A DNA stretch of 64,000 nucleotides, taken from NCBI GenBank assembly GCA_947495915.1, contig CANMAW010000002.1, forward strand, positions 1 to 64,000. Direction: 5' to 3'. Positions 34,064 to 42,439 of the stretch are shown here, one piece after another. Both the position numbers and the translations under genes were made by a program. Below the pieces are notes generated by a model. That model was given only the letters and a program-made list of their open reading frames with translations. It had not been told where the DNA came from and did no database searches. This DNA is from Maribacter algarum (ex Lu et al. 2025) (nom. illeg.). GTDB lineage: Bacteria > Bacteroidota > Bacteroidia > Flavobacteriales > Flavobacteriaceae. Within the stretch, counting starts at the first letter, position 1, and each line of letters starts with the position of its first letter.

Positions 34064-35029
34064 TTATCCTACTGTAGCACGTTTAAAACCAGTAACGGTT
34101 ACATCGCCATGAGAAGCAACGTATTTAGCTACATTGATTTTCTCATCTTTGATGAAGTTTTGATCTAACAAACATTGCTCTTGATCAAGAGTAGTGTTGT
34201 CAGAAACAAATCTTTCCATTTTACCAGGAAGAATTTTATCCCAGATTTTTTCTGGTTTTCCTTCAGCTTGTAATTGTGCTTTAGCATCTTCTTCAGCCTT
34301 AGCTAAAACTTCGTCAGACAATTGAGCCATTGAAATGTATTGAGGTACGTTTTTAAGTGTTTTACCTAAACGACCTAATTCTTCATTATCTTTTTCAATA
34401 ACTGCAATACGAGCTTCAGTTTCAGCAGCAACGAACTCAGGGTCAAAATCTTTATAAGATAAAGTAGTTGCACCCATTGAAGCTACTTGCATAGAAACGT
34501 CTTTCGCTAATACTTCAGCAGTATCTACTTTTGCAGATAAACCAACCAAAGCGGCAATTTTGTTAATGTGAACATAGCTACCAACGTAAGGAGCCTCTAA
34601 TTTTTCGAAAGCAGTGATGTCTAACTTCTCACCAATAACGCCAGTTTGTTCAACCAACTTATCAGCAACAGTCATTCCACCAAAATCAGCAGCTAAGAAA
34701 GCTTCTTTTGAATCATATTGTAAAGCAACTTCTGCAAGATCATTTGCTAAGGCTACGAATTTTTCGTTTTTACCTACGAAGTCAGTTTCACAACCTAAAA
34801 CGATCGCTACACCAGCAGTGTTATCAGCATTTACTTTTGCAATAGCAGCTCCTTCAGAAGATTCTCTGTCAGCTCTTTTTGCTGCAACTTTTTGTCCTTT
34901 CTTACGAAGAACTTCAATTGCTTTGTCAAAATCTCCTTCAGCTTCTACTAAAGCATTCTTGCAGTCCATCATTCCTGCACCTGTAGCTTTTCTTAATTTA
35001 TTTACTTCTGCGGCGGTAATCTTTGCCAT
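34064..35029 (-). CDS. tsf: Translation elongation factor Ts
   Basis: Guanine-nucleotide exchange factor for EF-Tu. From the ATG at 35029 (MAKITAAEVNKLRKATGAGM) it is 321 residues; the open frame extends to a TTG at 35050 without family-like sequence. The UBA-like N-terminus, the TDFVGKNEKF core motif and the C-terminal exchange domain are present. It is somewhat longer than the E. coli protein (283). It lies downstream of rpsB, as in most bacteria. Confidence 0.95.
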   Translation of the reverse strand: MAKITAAEVNKLRKATGAGMMDCKNALVEAEGDFDKAIEVLRKKGQKVAAKRADRESSEGAAIAKVNADNTAGVAIVLGCETDFVGKNEKFVALANDLAEVALQYDSKEAFLAADFGGMTVADKLVEQTGVIGEKLDITAFEKLEAPYVGSYVHINKIAALVGLSAKVDTAEVLAKDVSMQVASMGATTLSYKDFDPEFVAAETEARIAVIEKDNEELGRLGKTLKNVPQYISMAQLSDEVLAKAEEDAKAQLQAEGKPEKIWDKILPGKMERFVSDNTTLDQEQCLLDQNFIKDEKINVAKYVASHGDVTVTGFKRATVG

Positions 35030-35146
35030 AATTACATTTTTTATTTTCAATTCCGCGAAAGCGAAATTTATGATTTTTATTTATCTAAAATTAAACAGAC
35101 TTGATTAGGTCAACGTTATTTTAATAATAAGTTTAAAAAGGTTAGT

Positions 35147-36208
35147 TTATTCAATTCCACCTTTTACGTTGTCTTGCCATTCTTTTAATTCATCCCACTT
35201 ACCATCTACAGCCATTTTAGCTTGCTTTGGCCATGAAGTAGGATCTAAGTGTGCCATTCTTGAGCTAGCCTCAGTTAAGATCTCTTTCATTTTATCAGCA
35301 TCAGCATCAGCTACTTTAGCAAATGTTGAAATACCTGCATTTACTAATGCTTCTGCAGCTTTAGGGCCAACACCTTCGATTTTAGTTAAATCATCAGCTG
35401 TTGCAGCTTCTTTTTTAGGTGCTTCTTTCTTTTCTTCAACTTTAGCAGCAGGAGCTTTTTCAGCTGCTGGCTTTGCTTTAGCAGCGGTTTCTTTACCCTC
35501 TTTGTCAGCTTGTTTTTCTGACTTACGCTCAGTTAAACCTTCTGCAATTGCATTAGTAACTTCTGTCATGATAATATTGATCGATTTCGATGCATCATCA
35601 TTTGAAGGAATTAAATAGTCAACATCACGAGGATCAGAGTTCGTATCAACCATTGCAAAAATTGGAATGTTCAATTTTTGAGCTTCCTTAACTGCAATGT
35701 GCTCTCTCATAGTATCAACGATGAATAAAGCCCCAGGTAAACGTGTCATATCAGAAATTGAGCCTAAGTTCTTTTCTAATTTTTGACGCAAACGATCAAC
35801 TTGCAATCTTTCTTTTTTAGATAAAGTAAGGAAAGTGCCATCTTTTTTCATGCGATCAATCATCGCCATTTTCTTAACAGCTTTACGAATGGTTACAAAG
35901 TTAGTAAGCATTCCACCAGGCCATCTTTCAGTAATGTATGGCATGTTTACGTTTGCTACTTTTTCAGCAACAATATCTTTTGCTTGTTTCTTTGTAGCAA
36001 CAAATAAAATTTTTCTTCCAGATGCAGCAATTTTCTTAAGGGCTTCATTAGCCTCATCAAGTTTTGCAACTGTTTTGTAAAGGTTGATGACGTGAATTCC
36101 GTTACGCTCCATGTAGATGTAGGGCGCCATGTTAGGATTCCACTTTCTTGTTAGGTGACCAAAATGTACACCTGCTTCTAATAAATCTTTTACTTCGACT
36201 TTCGCCAT
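35147..36208 (-). CDS. rpsB: 30S ribosomal protein S2 with C-terminal helix-hairpin-helix extension
   Basis: Residues 1-228 are a full S2 (LEAGVHFGHLTRKWNP near 10, ERWPGGMLTNF at 94-104, DTNSDPRDVDYLIPSNDD at 188-205). S2 normally ends near 230-260. Here a Lys/Ala/Glu linker (about 229-271) leads to a helix-hairpin-helix-type domain (272-315, with IEGVGPKAAEALVNAGI) and a 35-residue Trp-containing tail; total 353. The gene is followed by tsf and preceded by a structured leader. The assignment of the core is certain; the extension is read by eye. Confidence 0.95.
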   Translation of the reverse strand: MAKVEVKDLLEAGVHFGHLTRKWNPNMAPYIYMERNGIHVINLYKTVAKLDEANEALKKIAASGRKILFVATKKQAKDIVAEKVANVNMPYITERWPGGMLTNFVTIRKAVKKMAMIDRMKKDGTFLTLSKKERLQVDRLRQKLEKNLGSISDMTRLPGALFIVDTMREHIAVKEAQKLNIPIFAMVDTNSDPRDVDYLIPSNDDASKSINIIMTEVTNAIAEGLTERKSEKQADKEGKETAAKAKPAAEKAPAAKVEEKKEAPKKEAATADDLTKIEGVGPKAAEALVNAGISTFAKVADADADKMKEILTEASSRMAHLDPTSWPKQAKMAVDGKWDELKEWQDNVKGGIE

Positions 36209-36420
36209 TTTAAATTTAGTTTACGTTCTTTTGAATTAGCAATGCCAGAGTGGTAACCGTTCAAAGACGATAGCCTCTACCATTTAGATGCTAAACTAAT
36301 TTACCTTATCTCATTAGTTGATCATAAGGATTTTTAATTGTTCTTACTAAAAAGAACTTTCAATGAACTAGGTTATCTCTGTCTCGATTATTCGAGTTTC
36401 AGAGTTGAATTAATTTATAT
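36209..36420 (-). promoter_or_regulatory. Candidate structured rpsB leader
   Basis: The region between the rpsI terminator and rpsB has nested inverted repeats just before the S2 start: outer TTAGCA / TGCTAA (36236-36241 with 36289-36294), inner TGGTA / TACCA (36251-36255 with 36278-36282). Farther out lie a CCTTAT/ATAAGG hairpin (about 36305-36330) and GTTCTT/AAGAAC (about 36340-36357). This is the pattern expected of an autoregulatory ribosomal-protein leader. Folding energy was not computed. Confidence 0.4.
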
Positions 36421-36421
36421 A

Positions 36422-36448
36422 AAGAAAGGTGTCTCCGAAGAGACACCT
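36422..36448 (-). terminator. Intrinsic terminator after rpsI
   Basis: A perfect 9-base stem AGGTGTCTC / GAGACACCT (36427-36435, 36440-36448) with a TTCG tetraloop on the minus strand, followed by a short T-rich tract. It lies 14 bases after the rpsI stop and separates rplM-rpsI from rpsB-tsf. Confidence 0.75.
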
Positions 36449-36461
36449 GATACTTTTTGTA

Positions 36462-36848
36462 TTAACGTTTAGAGAACTGGAATTTCTTACGGGCTTTCTT
36501 CTGACCGAATTTCTTACGTTCTACCATACGCGGGTCTCTTGTTAATAAACCTTCTGGTTTAAGAGTTAATCTGTTTTCTGCATCAATCTCGCACATTGCT
36601 CTAGATAAAGCTAAACGAATCGCTTCTGCTTGACCAGTGATTCCACCACCGTAAACATTTACATTTACATCATAGGTGTCTTCTGTTCCTGTTAAAGAGA
36701 AAGGTTGTTTTACTTTATACTGCAATGTTGCAGTTGGGAAATATGTATTTAAATCTCTATTGTTGATAGTGATTTTTCCATTTCCGTCTGAAAGATAAAC
36801 ACGAGCAACAGCTGTTTTTCTTCTTCCAATTTTGTGAATCGTATCCAT
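36462..36848 (-). CDS. rpsI: 30S ribosomal protein S9
   Basis: 128 residues, normal S9 length, with the N-terminal GRRKTAVARVYL motif and the basic C-terminus KKARKKFQFSKR that reaches the ribosomal P site. Its ATG shares one base with the rplM stop (TAATG), so translation is coupled to L13. Confidence 0.98.
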   Translation of the reverse strand: MDTIHKIGRRKTAVARVYLSDGNGKITINNRDLNTYFPTATLQYKVKQPFSLTGTEDTYDVNVNVYGGGITGQAEAIRLALSRAMCEIDAENRLTLKPEGLLTRDPRMVERKKFGQKKARKKFQFSKR

Positions 36849-37303
36849 TACTTCAAATCGTTTAAGTTGATTGCTGTTGGTTTCTGAGCTTCTTGATCGT
36901 GGCTTGGACCAACGTACACTTTAAGGTTTCTGAATAGATCAGCACCTAATCTTGTTTTTGGTAACATACCCTTAACCGCTTTTTCAACAATACGACCTGG
37001 GTTCTTTTCCAATAATTCTTTTGCTGAAGTATAGCGTTGACCACCTGGGTAGCCTGTGTAACGTGAATAAGTTTTATCATCCCACTTGTTACCAGAAAGC
37101 GTTACTTTCTCAGCGTTGATAATTACAATATTATCTCCACAATCAACATGTGGTGTATAATTTGGCTTGTGCTTCCCTCTTAGCAATTTTGCTACTTTAG
37201 AAGCAAGACGACCAAGTGTTTGGCCTTCAGCATCAACTAATAACCATTGCTTGTCAACGGTCTTTCTATTTGCTGAAACAGTTTTGTAACTTAATGTATC
37301 CAC
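36848..37303 (-). CDS. rplM: 50S ribosomal protein L13
   Basis: 151 residues with the L13 signatures KQWLLVDAEGQTLGRLASKV (near 19-38) and GMLPKTRLGADLFRNLKVYV (113-132). It is the first gene of rplM-rpsI and has a near-perfect Bacteroidetes promoter upstream. The two genes overlap by one base. Confidence 0.98.
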   Translation of the reverse strand: MDTLSYKTVSANRKTVDKQWLLVDAEGQTLGRLASKVAKLLRGKHKPNYTPHVDCGDNIVIINAEKVTLSGNKWDDKTYSRYTGYPGGQRYTSAKELLEKNPGRIVEKAVKGMLPKTRLGADLFRNLKVYVGPSHDQEAQKPTAINLNDLK

Positions 37304-37351
37304 TACAACTTTATTTAACGATTAAATACTTCAATCCCAATAAACGGGGTG

Positions 37352-37381
37352 CAAATGTACAATTAATAACTTGATATGCAA
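37352..37381 (-). promoter_or_regulatory. Promoter of rplM-rpsI
   Basis: On the minus strand TTG (37379-37381), exactly 19 bases, then TACATTTG (37352-37359), a full match to the Bacteroidetes TTG / TAnnTTTG consensus. Transcription should start about 7 bases later (near 37345), giving a leader of about 40 bases before the L13 ATG. Confidence 0.75.
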
Positions 37382-37549
37382 ATGTATGATTCAGAATATT
37401 TTTAATTTTTTCTTGAAGCTCGCAAATTCTTGATATTGGTCACAATTTTAGAAAAATTTCTGTTAAATAATTCCTAATTGAAAATATAAATGCAACAACA
37501 AAAGTAATTTTAAAGCTTTTATTTATCAATCATCAACTTTATCAATCAA

Positions 37550-40180
37550 ATGTATCATCGTTTATTTGTTCTTTTTCTTGTTTTTAATAGTACACTTTTA
37601 AGTGCTCAAGATTCTATAGTTTCTGTCACTAAACGAACTTATGTAACCACGGCTTTGCCTAAAAATGAGCAAATAACTATTGACGGTCAAATAACTGAAA
37701 AAGGTTGGAATTCTTCAGCATGGAATACAGACTTTACACAGTTTGATCCGGATAATGGTTCTTTACCTAGTCAATCTACAAAGTTCAAAATTGTCTATGA
37801 TTCGAAGTTTTTATATGTAGGAATACGGTGTTACGATTCTATTCCAAACAAAATAGAACGAAGGCTATCACGTAGAGATGATTTTGCTGGCGATTGGGTA
37901 GAAATTAATATTGATAGCTATGGTGATAAAAGAACAGGTTTTTCATTTAATGTATCTGCTGCAGGTGTAAAAGGCGATGAGTTTATATCTCAAAATGGCG
38001 ACAATTGGGATTCAAGTTGGAACCCAATCTGGTATACGTCAGCACAAATAGATAGTGAGGGATGGTCGGCAGAATTAAAGATTCCTTTTAGTCAACTTAA
38101 ATTTGGTCAGGCAAAGGAACAAGTTTGGGGTATGCAGGTACTACGGAGAATTTTCAGAGAAGAGGAAAGAGTGACTTGGCAGCATATTCCTCAAGATGCA
38201 CCAGGTTGGGTAAGTGAGTTCGGTACATTAAGAGGTTTGATGAATATTCAACCACAAAAACAATTAGAAATTCAACCTTTTGCAGTTAATAAGTATGATA
38301 GCTATCCGAAAGTAGAAGGTAATCCTTTCAAAGATGGAAGCGATTTTAACTTTAATGGAGGTTTAGATGCTAAAATCGGTATCACCAACGATTTAACGCT
38401 TGATTTAACGGTGAATCCTGATTTTGGACAAGTTGAAGCAGACCCTGGCGCTATCGCTTTAGACGGGTTTCAAATCTTTTTTCAAGAGCAACGTCCGTTT
38501 TTTGTAGAGAACAAAAACATTTTTGATTATGAATTCGCTAGTGGCAATGATAATTTATTTTATAGTAGAAGAATAGGTAGGAGTCCGCAGGGCTTCGTTA
38601 ATTCTAATAACGTTGCGTATATTGATCAACCTGTAAATTCTACAATTCTAGGTGCAGCTAAATTCTCAGGTAAAACCAAGAATGGATGGTCTTTAGGTTT
38701 ATTGGAGAGTGTTACTGGTAAAATGTTTGCTGAAATTGAAGCTCCTGACGGTAGTCGTAGGAAAGAGCAGGTAGAACCATTGACAAATTATATTGTGGGT
38801 AGAGCTCAGAAGGATTTTAATAATAGAAATTCATTCTTTGGAGGAATCTTTACGGCGACTAACCGAAACCTCCCAAATCAATTACAATTTCTGCATAAAT
38901 CAGCGTACACCTTTGGTTTAGATTTTAAACATAATTGGAAAGAACGAAATTACTTTGTAGAAGGTAATATTGTAGCTAGTCAGGTTAATGGTGCCCCACA
39001 AGCTATAACTAGAACGCAACAAAGCCTTACGCATTTGTTTCAGCGTGTAGATGCCAATCATGTAGCTGTTGATGAAAATCGCACCTCACTGACAGGTACA
39101 GGTGGTAAGTTAGCAATTGGTAAAGCAGGCGGAGGTAATTGGCGCTATAATGCCGGTGCAATTTGGCGTTCACCTGAATTAGAATTGAATGATGTTGGAT
39201 TTTTAAGACAAGCAGATGAGATCATTCAATATCTTGATGTGAGACGTTTATTTTTAAAACCAACAAGTTGGTATCGAAGAGCATCTTTAAATGTTGAGCA
39301 AACAAGTAATTATGATTTTGATGGAAATTATAATCGTGTAAAATATGAGTTTGAAGGTTTTGTGAATTATAAAAATAATTGGTGGACCGAGATTGGGGCT
39401 GCTCATAAACCCCGAATTTTTTCTAATACGGTTTTAAGAGGTGGTCCGCGTTGGCAGTGGCAAGAAGAAAATTTCGGGTATTTATTCTTCGGATCTGACA
39501 GTCGAAAAAAGTTTAATTTCACTGTAGGCTACGTGAATAGTCAGGCAAAACAAGATAATTTTTCATTAGTACGTTATGTATTGCGTTTTGGTTATCAACC
39601 TTTTGACGCGTTTAGTCTTTCTGTTTCAACAGAATATGAAGAAAATCCGAATAAAACTCAATATGTAAGTGAGCTTGATTTTAGTGGAACGCCTCGTTAC
39701 ATTACTGCCGCCATTGATCAGAAGACCTTCAGTACTTCTGTTCGATTTAATTATAGCATCAACCCTAATTTATCAATTCAATTTTATGGTCAGCCTTTTA
39801 TAGCTAGAGGCACCTATTCTGATTTTAATTATGTGAATAACTCTTTGGCTAAGAATATAAGCGAAAGAGTAATTGTATTTAATTCCAATCAAATTTCAAG
39901 ACCAATTAATTCTGATGCTTATTTGGTTGATGAAGATTTAGATGGTACAATTGATTATCAGATTAATGATCCTGACTTTGCCTTTGTACAGTTTAGATCA
40001 AATTTAGTAATGCGGTGGGAGTACATACCTGGTTCTGAAATTTTTCTAGTTTGGTCTCAAGGGGTAACAGGTTTAGGTGACCCTATGGATTCATTAGGTC
40101 GAAGTTTAGACGGTCAAATATTAAATCAAAAAATGGATAATACTTTTCTGTTGAAAGCGACTTACCGTTTCGTGCTATAG
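37550..40180 (+). CDS. DUF5916 outer-membrane protein with CBM9-like N-terminal domain
   Basis: An 876-residue exported protein (signal peptide ending STLLSAQ). Residues about 30-215 form a carbohydrate-binding-family-9-like domain (ITIDGQITEKGWNSSAWN, FLYVGIRCYDS, WVEINIDSYGD). From about 230 to the end is the DUF5916 region, rich in alternating aromatic strands (FFVENKNIFDYEF, LLKATYRFVL at the C-terminus) and likely to be a beta-barrel. It may bind or transport a surface glycan or metabolite; substrate unknown. It stands upstream of a lipoprotein gene. Confidence 0.85.
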   Translation: MYHRLFVLFLVFNSTLLSAQDSIVSVTKRTYVTTALPKNEQITIDGQITEKGWNSSAWNTDFTQFDPDNGSLPSQSTKFKIVYDSKFLYVGIRCYDSIPNKIERRLSRRDDFAGDWVEINIDSYGDKRTGFSFNVSAAGVKGDEFISQNGDNWDSSWNPIWYTSAQIDSEGWSAELKIPFSQLKFGQAKEQVWGMQVLRRIFREEERVTWQHIPQDAPGWVSEFGTLRGLMNIQPQKQLEIQPFAVNKYDSYPKVEGNPFKDGSDFNFNGGLDAKIGITNDLTLDLTVNPDFGQVEADPGAIALDGFQIFFQEQRPFFVENKNIFDYEFASGNDNLFYSRRIGRSPQGFVNSNNVAYIDQPVNSTILGAAKFSGKTKNGWSLGLLESVTGKMFAEIEAPDGSRRKEQVEPLTNYIVGRAQKDFNNRNSFFGGIFTATNRNLPNQLQFLHKSAYTFGLDFKHNWKERNYFVEGNIVASQVNGAPQAITRTQQSLTHLFQRVDANHVAVDENRTSLTGTGGKLAIGKAGGGNWRYNAGAIWRSPELELNDVGFLRQADEIIQYLDVRRLFLKPTSWYRRASLNVEQTSNYDFDGNYNRVKYEFEGFVNYKNNWWTEIGAAHKPRIFSNTVLRGGPRWQWQEENFGYLFFGSDSRKKFNFTVGYVNSQAKQDNFSLVRYVLRFGYQPFDAFSLSVSTEYEENPNKTQYVSELDFSGTPRYITAAIDQKTFSTSVRFNYSINPNLSIQFYGQPFIARGTYSDFNYVNNSLAKNISERVIVFNSNQISRPINSDAYLVDEDLDGTIDYQINDPDFAFVQFRSNLVMRWEYIPGSEIFLVWSQGVTGLGDPMDSLGRSLDGQILNQKMDNTFLLKATYRFVL

Positions 40181-40257
40181 TAAAAACTTGATTTAATGGT
40201 AATATAAGAGGGCATTTTACGTTCTTTGAGTAATTAAGTCCTTAAAAAAACAACCAA

Positions 40258-40764
40258 ATGAAAAGTAATTTATTTTTAGCTCTCATTTACTGCGCATTGA
40301 TATTTTCTTGTTCAACAGATGATAATAAAGATGATATTCAAGAAAATCAAACTGATGAAAATGCAATTGTAGGTGATTGGAGAGCATCTGAATTTCGGGC
40401 TGCCGATCAAAATAGTTCTAATGTTAATTTGGGTGCTGAAATATTGGCTAACCTTACTGCTGAAGAGTGTTATATAATCACCTTTACATTTAATGAAGAC
40501 CTTTCTTTGGTTTCTGAAAACGCTGTTAATTATCTTCAAATAAATGCAACTGCGACCGGTTTAGAAGTGCCTTGTCCTACTCAAAGTGATACAGAAACAA
40601 GTACTTATACCTATGATGGTGAAATATTAACAACTGTAGATCAATCAGGAGAAGAGTTAGAAATCAACGTTTCTATCGAAGGTGATATGATGATGGTCGA
40701 TGCAACAGATTTAAATCTGCCTAATTTTAATGGTGAAGGTTCATTGATTTTTGAGAAGTTCTAA
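40258..40764 (+). CDS. Lipocalin-like lipoprotein, function unknown (paralogue 1)
   Basis: A 168-residue lipoprotein with lipobox (LIFSC, Cys 18), an acidic low-complexity stretch, then a domain starting VGDWRASEF, typical of lipocalin-like Bacteroidetes lipoproteins. Two further cysteines (in AEECYIITF and EVPCPTQ) have counterparts in the protein at 41785. It ends before a strong terminator. Confidence 0.78.
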   Translation: MKSNLFLALIYCALIFSCSTDDNKDDIQENQTDENAIVGDWRASEFRAADQNSSNVNLGAEILANLTAEECYIITFTFNEDLSLVSENAVNYLQINATATGLEVPCPTQSDTETSTYTYDGEILTTVDQSGEELEINVSIEGDMMMVDATDLNLPNFNGEGSLIFEKF

Positions 40765-40768
40765 CAAT

Positions 40769-40808
40769 TTAAAAACCCTTTATTGCTAGTAATAAAGGGT
40801 TTTTATTT
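40769..40808 (+). terminator. Intrinsic terminator after the lipoprotein gene
   Basis: A 14-base stem AAAAACCCTTTATT / AATAAAGGGTTTTT (40771-40784, 40791-40804) with a 6-base loop and T-rich tail. Confidence 0.92.
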
Positions 40809-41165
40809 TTAGATGATTTTGCACGCAGAGCTTTAGTTGTATTATCTACTGTACAAATTAAGGCTTCGGCAAGTAATCAGTATAATATTTAAGTAAAATT
40901 AGGATACTTAATGAAGGTCATGACGATGATGATCAATTGGTTATTGATTTTTTTAAAGATAAATTTTGGCAGAAATTCGAACCTACCTTGAAACGAGGTT
41001 GTAATTTCATACTTCACAATGTGTAAAATACAGGTGTCTCTTTTAATCTGTTATTTTAAAAATTGTAAATCGGTTGATTCAAAAAGCCCTTGAGGTACTT
41101 ATAAGTCATTCAAATTAAACAGTAAGCCGTTTGTGGATACTGGTAATTTTAATTTAACTGAAAAA
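40809..41165. other. Intergenic stretch, no gene recognised
   Basis: About 360 bases between a terminator and the minus-strand T9SS mini-gene stop. Two short plus-strand open frames are visible without start codons: one reading FARRALVVLSTVQIKAS (about 40818-40868) and one reading QLVIDFFKDKFWQKFEP (about 40934-40984). They could be remnants of genes, but neither matches a family I know and the stretch may be plain intergenic DNA. Confidence 0.4.
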
Positions 41166-41513
41166 CTAGTTTTTATAAAATTTAGTTTGCACCTGTTGCT
41201 CTTGTGAATGAATGGTAACTGCATAAATGCCAGTTTTTAAATTTGGAACAGGTATACTTAAAGCTTTATTTCTGATAGCCCATTGTCTTTGAATTACAAC
41301 ATTACCTGAAACATCAGATATGGTAATATTGGCCTGATTGCTGTTCGTTAGGCCAAGAATATTAACAACATTAGTAGCGGGATTGGGGAATACTTTGATT
41401 TTTGTTTTAACCGTCAGTACTGTTTGATTGCTATCGGTTGAAGCTGCGTTTGATTGAGCTTTCATTGTAAAGGCAATTAAAACAAATGCCAGAGACAGCA
41501 GGTAGTTTTTCAT
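41166..41513 (-). CDS. Miniature T9SS type A sorting-domain protein
   Basis: From the ATG at 41513 the protein is 115 residues: a signal peptide (MKNYLLSLAFVLIAFTMKAQ), a 17-residue linker and then a C-terminal T9SS sorting domain that fills the rest (IKVFPNPATNVVNILGL at about 39-55, LKTGIYAVTIHS at 92-103, basic end KFYKN). No cargo domain is present between them. The frame can be extended to 41546 without a better signal. It would be exported by the type IX system if functional. Confidence 0.8.
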   Translation of the reverse strand: MKNYLLSLAFVLIAFTMKAQSNAASTDSNQTVLTVKTKIKVFPNPATNVVNILGLTNSNQANITISDVSGNVVIQRQWAIRNKALSIPVPNLKTGIYAVTIHSQEQQVQTKFYKN

Positions 41514-41784
41514 GATACAGGGTTTGGTTTTTTTTATAACGTGCATACTTTCAGCTTAGTACGACTGTAATCTTAAAATATTGTTAGAATTTCACTCATC
41601 ATATATTGTTTATGTGGTGTATAAAAGCATGAATTTTGATGGTATTAAAGTATTATAAGAGTTAAAAGACCATGTAGTAATTAAGCGAAAATCTTCACTT
41701 TATCGGGTATTAAATGAACACCGCCGACTTTTTATTGAAGTTGTAAATCATCAAAATATCTTGCGGCCAATTAAAATGATAATT

Positions 41785-42282
41785 ATGAAGTTCCCTAAAG
41801 TTTTTATTGCAATAATATTATTAATTGCAGTATCATGTGAAAAAGATGAAAACGAAGAAGCTAGATTACTATTAGAAGGCCATTGGCATATTTGGGATTA
41901 CGAACCAAGTGCAGACAGTCCTGAGGAAGAATCTATGTTAGCAAAGGAATCAATTCTTCAATTGGTTGAAATTGGATGTGATCCCATGGAGTTTAGCTTT
42001 AAGGTCGATCAATCGGTTACCTATAGAGATGGTATGCGGTACTTACAGGCCGAATCTACTGATGATGGAGTACAGGTTAATTGCGCCTCACAATACGACG
42101 ATATGAAAGGTACATTTGATTTCGATGAAGAGCTACTTACCTTGAATCTAGATTCTGGTACGATGTTGTTTGATGCTGCAATTGAAGGAAAGTATTTAAC
42201 AACGCAGGTTGATAATATGCTAATGAATGGTGTAGAAGTTTCTGGTAAGCTTTATTTTATTAGAGAAACAGGAGATCATTAA
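41785..42282 (+). CDS. Lipocalin-like lipoprotein, function unknown (paralogue 2)
   Basis: From the ATG at 41785 (MKFPKVFIAIILLIAVSCEKD) it is 165 residues with a lipobox Cys at 18; an ATG at 41776 would add 3 residues. It is similar in layout to the 40258 protein: EGHWHIWDYEP for VGDWRASEF, GCDPMEFSFK for ECYIITFTF, and NCASQ for PCPTQ, so two mature-domain cysteines are conserved. The open frame continues upstream to 41659 with no usable start. It ends in a terminator. Confidence 0.75.
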   Translation: MKFPKVFIAIILLIAVSCEKDENEEARLLLEGHWHIWDYEPSADSPEEESMLAKESILQLVEIGCDPMEFSFKVDQSVTYRDGMRYLQAESTDDGVQVNCASQYDDMKGTFDFDEELLTLNLDSGTMLFDAAIEGKYLTTQVDNMLMNGVEVSGKLYFIRETGDH

Positions 42283-42298
42283 GATTAATACTAATGTT

Positions 42299-42334
42299 CA
42301 AAAAAAGACAGCTAATTTAGCTGTCTTTTTTATT
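42299..42334. terminator. Bidirectional intrinsic terminator
   Basis: Stem AAAAAAGACAGCT / AGCTGTCTTTTTT (42301-42313, 42319-42331) with a 5-base loop, between the lipoprotein gene and convergent polA. Confidence 0.92.
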
Positions 42335-42439
42335 TAAGTAAGTTATTAGCCATCCTGTAACGTCTGACATTGGTCAAATCTTCAACGGTTATAGTTTTCT
42401 TTGAAATACAATGTTTTCAAAATCTTATGTCGTAGAACC

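Noticed and set aside
34614-35108. Plus-strand frame of 164 codons inside tsf
   Set aside because: Antisense to a certain gene; biased Ser/Ala composition typical of shadows.
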